Shown: positions 59,633-64,000 of the stretch, piece after piece
How positions within the stretch are numbered: the stretch's first letter is position 1
Layout: each line of letters opens with the position of its first letter
Source: Klebsormidium nitens
Taxonomy: Eukaryota > Streptophyta > Klebsormidiophyceae > Klebsormidiales > Klebsormidiaceae
Direction: 5' to 3'
Assembly: GCA_000708835.1 (NCBI GenBank)
Contig: DF237317.1
Location: 1-64,000 of the forward strand
Length of the DNA stretch: 64,000 nucleotides
The notes under the pieces: generated by a model
The model's database searches: none
Told to the model about the DNA's origin: nothing
What the model saw: only the letters and a program-made list of their open reading frames with translations
Position numbers and translations under genes: made by a program

Positions 59633-60287
59633 GACGAGGGAGGTGGTAGCTTCCCACAATCAACAAACTGAACAAGGTGACAAGCGCAGCGCGGCTTGCA
59701 CAGAACAGGCTAGGGAGGCCAGGTATAAACAACCTTCAGGTTTCATTGTCAATGGGAATCAAAAACAACCTCTTCAACGATTATGGTGCTCAATGCTCAT
59801 GCCAACGGGTGGTAGGTACCTATCGACACCCGTACCATGATTACGTATCATTATGGGACACAACTCGCCTTCGTTGGATCAATGCAGTGCTGCTGGCAAA
59901 CACACGCCGTTGATGAGCCCTGCTGGTGTTTCCTGACGGTTGCGATCACCGGAGAGTGGCATTTATTCTGATTTTAACGTCGACGTGCATGCATTCAAAT
60001 CTTGCCCAATCCGTCCTCAGTGCTCACCTTCAACAATTGGCTGCAGACCGTGTGCCTCGCTCTAGTTCTTGCAGAGTGAAGTCAGAAGGAGCCAGAGTCT
60101 AGGATTTAGAATCTTCTGGAGAACCGCAAGTCGCTTGCCTTTGCAGCAGTTTTTGCCACTTCCTCGCACCATTTTTCCTGAATGTCACATTGTCATTCTT
60201 CTTACTGTAGACAGTCAAATCCACGGTGTCTTTTAGCGTGACTTGATATCTTGTGAGAGATTCTTTGCGCCGCAGAAGAGTTGCACA
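59633..60287. promoter_or_regulatory. Divergent upstream region of the GH36 and Cpn10 genes
   Basis: These 655 bases separate the two start codons and must hold both promoters. A GTGCATGCATTC word lies near 59985. No TATA box or known heat-shock element was recognised with confidence. The role is inferred from position. Confidence 0.45.
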
Positions 60288-62384
60288 ATGTCGTCCATGA
60301 CCATGTCGCGATCAGTAGCGCTCAGTGGACCAAGCGCCTGTGCGGCAGCAGACCTGAGGGCCTCTAGCTTGAGCAGTAAGTCCTACAATGCCAGCGCTCA
60401 AGTACCAGTGCTCAAGTCCTTTGAAGGTCAACAGATGCAAAGAGGACGATATGGGGATTGCCACATTGCAAGGGACTTGCAGTGTTTTCGCCGTTCGGGA
60501 TGATATACCAACAAAAATGTTTCTTTGATGTGTAGGTAATTTGGCAACCACTCCGAGCCCTGTTGGCCAGAGGTTGCCTATGTTGGGGTTCTCGGGTAGC
60601 AAGCAGAATTGTTCAAGGAGAGCCTGTCGAGTGGTGTCTGTTCGGGCGCTCACCAACAATGAGGTTGATATCGAGAAGGTGAGTGGTACAGACAGCGCCA
60701 GAGTGTTTCACTTGGTAATGGTGCATGGTAGATATCGTCCGTGCACAACCTGGGCGCTGCAGTCAAGATGGCTAGACTGCCATCTGCTCTTGATGCACGT
60801 GGTGGTAGACTCACCAAGGTCGTGGATATCACATCCTTGATGCATTGTGAATCCTGGCTAGCCTTTCCTACTTTGTTCTACACTGATGCCCTGGCCAATC
60901 GAAGGATTGGGAAACAAACGGGCAGCAGTCTAGAATCTGCAGCCCTTTCAAGTTTCCACGGTTTTTTGGGATTTTCAGTAGTTTGTTGTATTCTGTCTGC
61001 CGTTCTTTTACGAGTGAAAAACTTTGTTGTGCTGCAGGTTCAGCCAATGGGTGATCGATTGTTTGTCCGTGTTGATGACGCACCACAGGTGAGTCTGCAC
61101 TCGTCTGTCAACGGGAGGAAGCTTCGATGGACGCATTAGGAGCACCATAATTGAGTTACCTCATCTATGCACGCATGCCGTTCATAAAGTTTCGATTTGT
61201 ATGCCTTAAGTCCAAGACCTGTATATCTAGCGTACTGAAGATTTGACTGGAGACAATTATTAACATGGGATTCGAGCTACTTCTACAACTCATCTGAATC
61301 GGCCAAGGCTAAACACGTGATGGTGGGGGTAATTCTGGGGGCTTAGAGTCTACCTTCTTCTACCGCAAGTTCGTCAGATGCAGTGCACGTCAAGATGTAG
61401 AGATGTGAGTCTTGGATGGAAACAAGCGGACCGCCAGGGTCTTCCGATGTGTCTTTTTGTGGGCCGACACCCAAGCCTGGATGATCTGACAATTAGGGAT
61501 AAGCAACATCGTTGTCAACATTGCGGTGCAATGTTCTTCCAGGCCACAGCAGGAGGCATTCTGCTTCCAAAGTCATCAACGTCAAGCGAAAAGTTTCTTC
61601 TGGGGGAGGTGAGGTTACACGCACTTGAGAGCTTAGAACAGGATGGAGAGAAGCGGGTATTTAGTTTCCCAGCCATAGTCATGGCTGAGTTTGTACCGAG
61701 TTATATTGTGAAATTTGGTCGCTTACAATTTTGTTGCATGAGTGGTCACGGTCATAATATTTGGCATCAGGTGCCTTGATTCTGATCGCATGCCCTTTTT
61801 GACTGGCCGCTGGATCATACGTTCGCTGTCAGCATTGAGCACTCCATGCGGAGGGCGTCGCAGCGCACGAATTCTTGGCCTGTACAAGTTTCGAGGATAT
61901 CTCAGTTCCTCAACTTTGGGAAGCACGGTGGGTTCTGATGCACCCAGTTTGGTCAGTAGTAACCCGCTCATGTTTCGATCTGTGTCTTTACTTTCTTTAT
62001 ATGTACATCGTGTAGGTGTTGGCAGTGGGCAAGGAAGCTAGCGGGGCATATAGCAAGGGGCAACGAGTGCTCTTCACGGATCTGCATACACAAGAGGTTG
62101 GTTGCCCCCATGGCCTTGCCTTCGACCGCTAATCTTCTGCCAACTGCACCGCCCAGTACTTTACCTTGTAAACGAGCTAGTTTCAAGCCGCGACTAATTT
62201 CATATGTTGCAATGAAGATTCGAGCAACTGTTGCAGACCTGACCTGAACCTTGGGGGCGTGTGATGTTCTTCAAATCGGGCAGTCAATATCAATTTTTGT
62301 CTTCTCTCGCAGGTTAACCTGGGCTCGCGGAAGGATAAGCTTGCCTTTGTCAAAGCTAAGGACCTCTTGGGAGTCGTCGAATAG
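60288..62384 (+). CDS. CPN10: Plastid co-chaperonin Cpn10 (GroES family, single domain)
   Basis: GroES-type rings cap the Cpn60 barrel during protein folding, including Rubisco folding in plastids. Six exons join in phase into 169 residues: 60288-60375, 60536-60678, 61038-61088, 61544-61618, 62016-62096 and 62313-62384. About 75 residues rich in Ser, Ala and Arg, ending RRACRVVSVRALTNNE, look like a chloroplast transit peptide. One GroES domain follows: VQPMGDRLFVRVDDAP, then the mobile-loop end ATAGGILLPKSS, then GEVLAVGKEASGAYSKGQRV, and finally KLAFVKAKDLLGVVE. Plant Cpn20 has two such domains in tandem. Here only one is present, like plastid Cpn10. The start at 60288 is the first ATG of a run that leads directly into the transit-like sequence. 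It is divergent from the GH36 gene. Confidence 0.92.
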
Positions 62385-63914
62385 GTGCAGTCGTTTTATA
62401 TGTAGGGACACTTTTTGGTTGTTTGAATATCGGACTTGCAAACAAAGAAACTTAAAATTTCTTGCGGCTCCCAGCTGGCCCATCATTTCTCGGCCGCTCA
62501 GGGTAAAAACATCTATATGGAAACCAGGTGTCGACCTGCTCCGCTTCTTGTTTGAAGAAATGGATCCATTCTGAACATAGGTACACTTACCAAGAGACCA
62601 GGAGCATTGAGAATCTTGGGACAGTTAACCACGACACGAGATCGAAGCATTGCCAAATATTTGAGTCAGAATCAGTTGATCGAAACCCGCAATTGTACCC
62701 ACGGTCTGTTTGTTTACAGATCAAAATCTCAAACAACCAAAGGATGGCCGAAACTCAAGATGTACATCTGCAGAAGTATCTCAAGCTATCAATCATAAAT
62801 CGAAAGAAGCGATGCTTACAAGCGATCTGGTCGATAACCAATTGAGGTGCACCAGAACCCGAAGCTGGTGAATGTCGATTTCATGATGCTTCTAAGTTTT
62901 CCATCAGCACGTTCTGCATGGCAGAGCGTCATTAGTATACAGTTGACGTTTCAGATCTAAGCGTCACTTGCATGGTTCCTGTCTATGTCGTGGACTATAT
63001 TTGAACAGCCTTATAGACCTGCAACTGGATCCCCGGCGCATTTAGTTACTAGTGATGCATATAATGTTGAGCAGAGCCAGTGTGAGATATCGAGTGACTG
63101 GGCGCGGCCGACATTGCTTTGCGCCAGCCTACATAGATGATTAAATGCCAAACCAGCGCGCTTAGAGCTCAGCTGGTCAATTGTAGTGCACATACCATCA
63201 TTGATGCAGAGCTGTAATGCATCGGATAGTGCTTCTATGACTCGATATCGAGGCCACTTCTATGACTTGGTTTCGAGGCCAGGATCGAAACACAATTGTT
63301 TTTCGAAATATACAATGATGAAAAGCTATGCTTGGCAAAACCTGCTCACCGTCACTGCTGCGCACCTAAATGGAAGCTACATGTGAGCATGAGGCTTTCC
63401 GCAAGTCTCCCCTGCAAACTCTTTTGCATTAACAACTACTACTATGATACAGAGCCGGAATCTGCCCATGCCGACCTTGACTCTAAAACGACCCCCTAAT
63501 CTAGGCAAACAACTGCAAGTCGCCCGTTTCAGCCAACTGTACACTGCACTGTCTTTGTCGTGACCACTGCTTGAACGACTCAATACAACAAGGAACCAGG
63601 TCAAAATCAACTCTTCAGCTCACCTTCAATACAGACTTGGATTGCGCCTGGACATCAATCGACGACTAAAGTGAGCTACTCTTAGTGCGGTGCATCTTGA
63701 TCAGGGTGCATTTCACCAAAGACTAAGCTGAACTACTTCGACCATGAATGTTCAACCTTGCTTCCGGCATGATGGATTCGTACTAATGTTCAATCCATCT
63801 GCAATGTGGTGGCCCCCCCAGGGCCCAACGTGCGCCGCCCCCAGTACGGCCAACTTGTACCCCATCTGCCTATTCCCTGCCCTCTCTCTCCTCCCTGGAG
63901 ACCACCCGGCAGAC
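62385..63914. other. 1.5-kb stretch without a supported gene
   Basis: It holds the 3' region of Cpn10 and, probably, introns or the 3' part of a minus-strand gene that continues past the window edge. A two-copy 25-base tandem repeat lies at 63232-63281. Short frames such as 62528-62845 have no recognisable domain. Confidence 0.45.
63232..63281. repeat. Two-copy tandem repeat, 25-base unit
   Basis: The unit starting CTTCTATGACTCGATATCGA at 63232-63256 is followed by a copy at 63257-63281 that differs at three of 25 bases. It has no evident function. Confidence 0.8.
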
Positions 63915-64000
63915 CTGCACCAACTCGCTGTCCCCATCGGAAAGGTCGTCGCATCTCTCCTCAATCCAGCACTGCACATGCTCCAGGAAGGTCTTGTTCC
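63915..64000 (-). CDS. Partial exon of a minus-strand gene, family unknown
   Basis: Reading the minus strand from the window edge, an open frame gives about 28 residues including FLEHVQCWIEERCDDLSDGD and ending ELVQ, just before a possible GT donor (GTCTGC). The acidic, helix-like composition and lack of stops resemble coding sequence, but the exon is cut by the window end, and I do not recognise the family or find the following exon with confidence. Confidence 0.3.

Noticed and set aside
1-64000. CRISPR arrays, bacterial operons, or a viral insertion.
   Set aside because: No regularly spaced repeats, no co-directional gene runs with ribosome binding sites and no viral replication or capsid genes are visible. 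The genes are intron-split eukaryotic housekeeping genes.

Overview
This window looks like nuclear DNA from a streptophyte (land-plant lineage) green alga or a close relative. Nearly all genes are split by short GT-AG introns (about 100-900 bases), the genes are packed at roughly one per 4-5 kb, and the DNA is of balanced base composition. The gene content is plant-like: a plant-type DGAT2 with EPHS instead of HPHG, a GH36 alkaline alpha-galactosidase/raffinose-synthase relative, a sterol glucosyltransferase of the UGT80 type, a plastid-type Cpn10, and a 3-hydroxyisobutyryl-CoA hydrolase ending in the peroxisomal signal AKL. A filamentous charophyte such as Klebsormidium would fit, but that name is an inference. 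No prokaryotic operon, CRISPR array, rRNA or convincing tRNA is visible.

Layout, left to right: DGAT2 (+, 842-3817); an unrecognised four-exon gene (+, 6031-8279); a SET-domain methyltransferase of the Rubisco-LSMT type (-, 9199-12231); the LYR protein ISD11/LYRM4 (+, 12705-13001); a TrmB-type tRNA guanine-N7 methyltransferase (+, 13321-15980); a small SRPBCC-fold protein (-, 17423-19635); a UGT80-like sterol glucosyltransferase with a cysteine-rich tail (+, 20889-27492); WDR83/MORG1 (-, 29655-32252); a TMEM8/PGAP6-like membrane protein (+, 32606-39361) interrupted by an assembly gap inside a MITE; a CHY1-type hydrolase (-, 40499-44722); WDR48/UAF1 (+, 45991-52219); a GH36 enzyme (-, 53702-59632); a plastid Cpn10 (+, 60288-62384); and the edge of one more minus-strand gene (63915-64000). 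For all but the last of these I chained exons by hand, and the reading phases agree across every listed junction.

The genes are housekeeping genes that do not form one pathway. DGAT2 and UGT80 act on lipids and sterols at the ER or membranes. ISD11 serves mitochondrial Fe-S assembly. TrmB, the LSMT-like SET protein, Cpn10 and possibly the GH36 enzyme may act in or for plastids. CHY1 serves peroxisomal valine breakdown. WDR83 and WDR48 are scaffolds. From about 9 kb onward the genes mostly alternate in strand, giving divergent pairs with short shared upstream regions (353-1268 bases) and convergent pairs with longer 3' spacers.

I do not see a new multi-gene system. The most noteworthy points are the zinc-finger-like tail on the sterol glucosyltransferase, an intron that duplicated in tandem inside the CHY1 gene, a MITE with clear terminal repeats and target duplication, an assembly gap whose two flanks are the same 34 bases, and one orphan gene with no recognised family.
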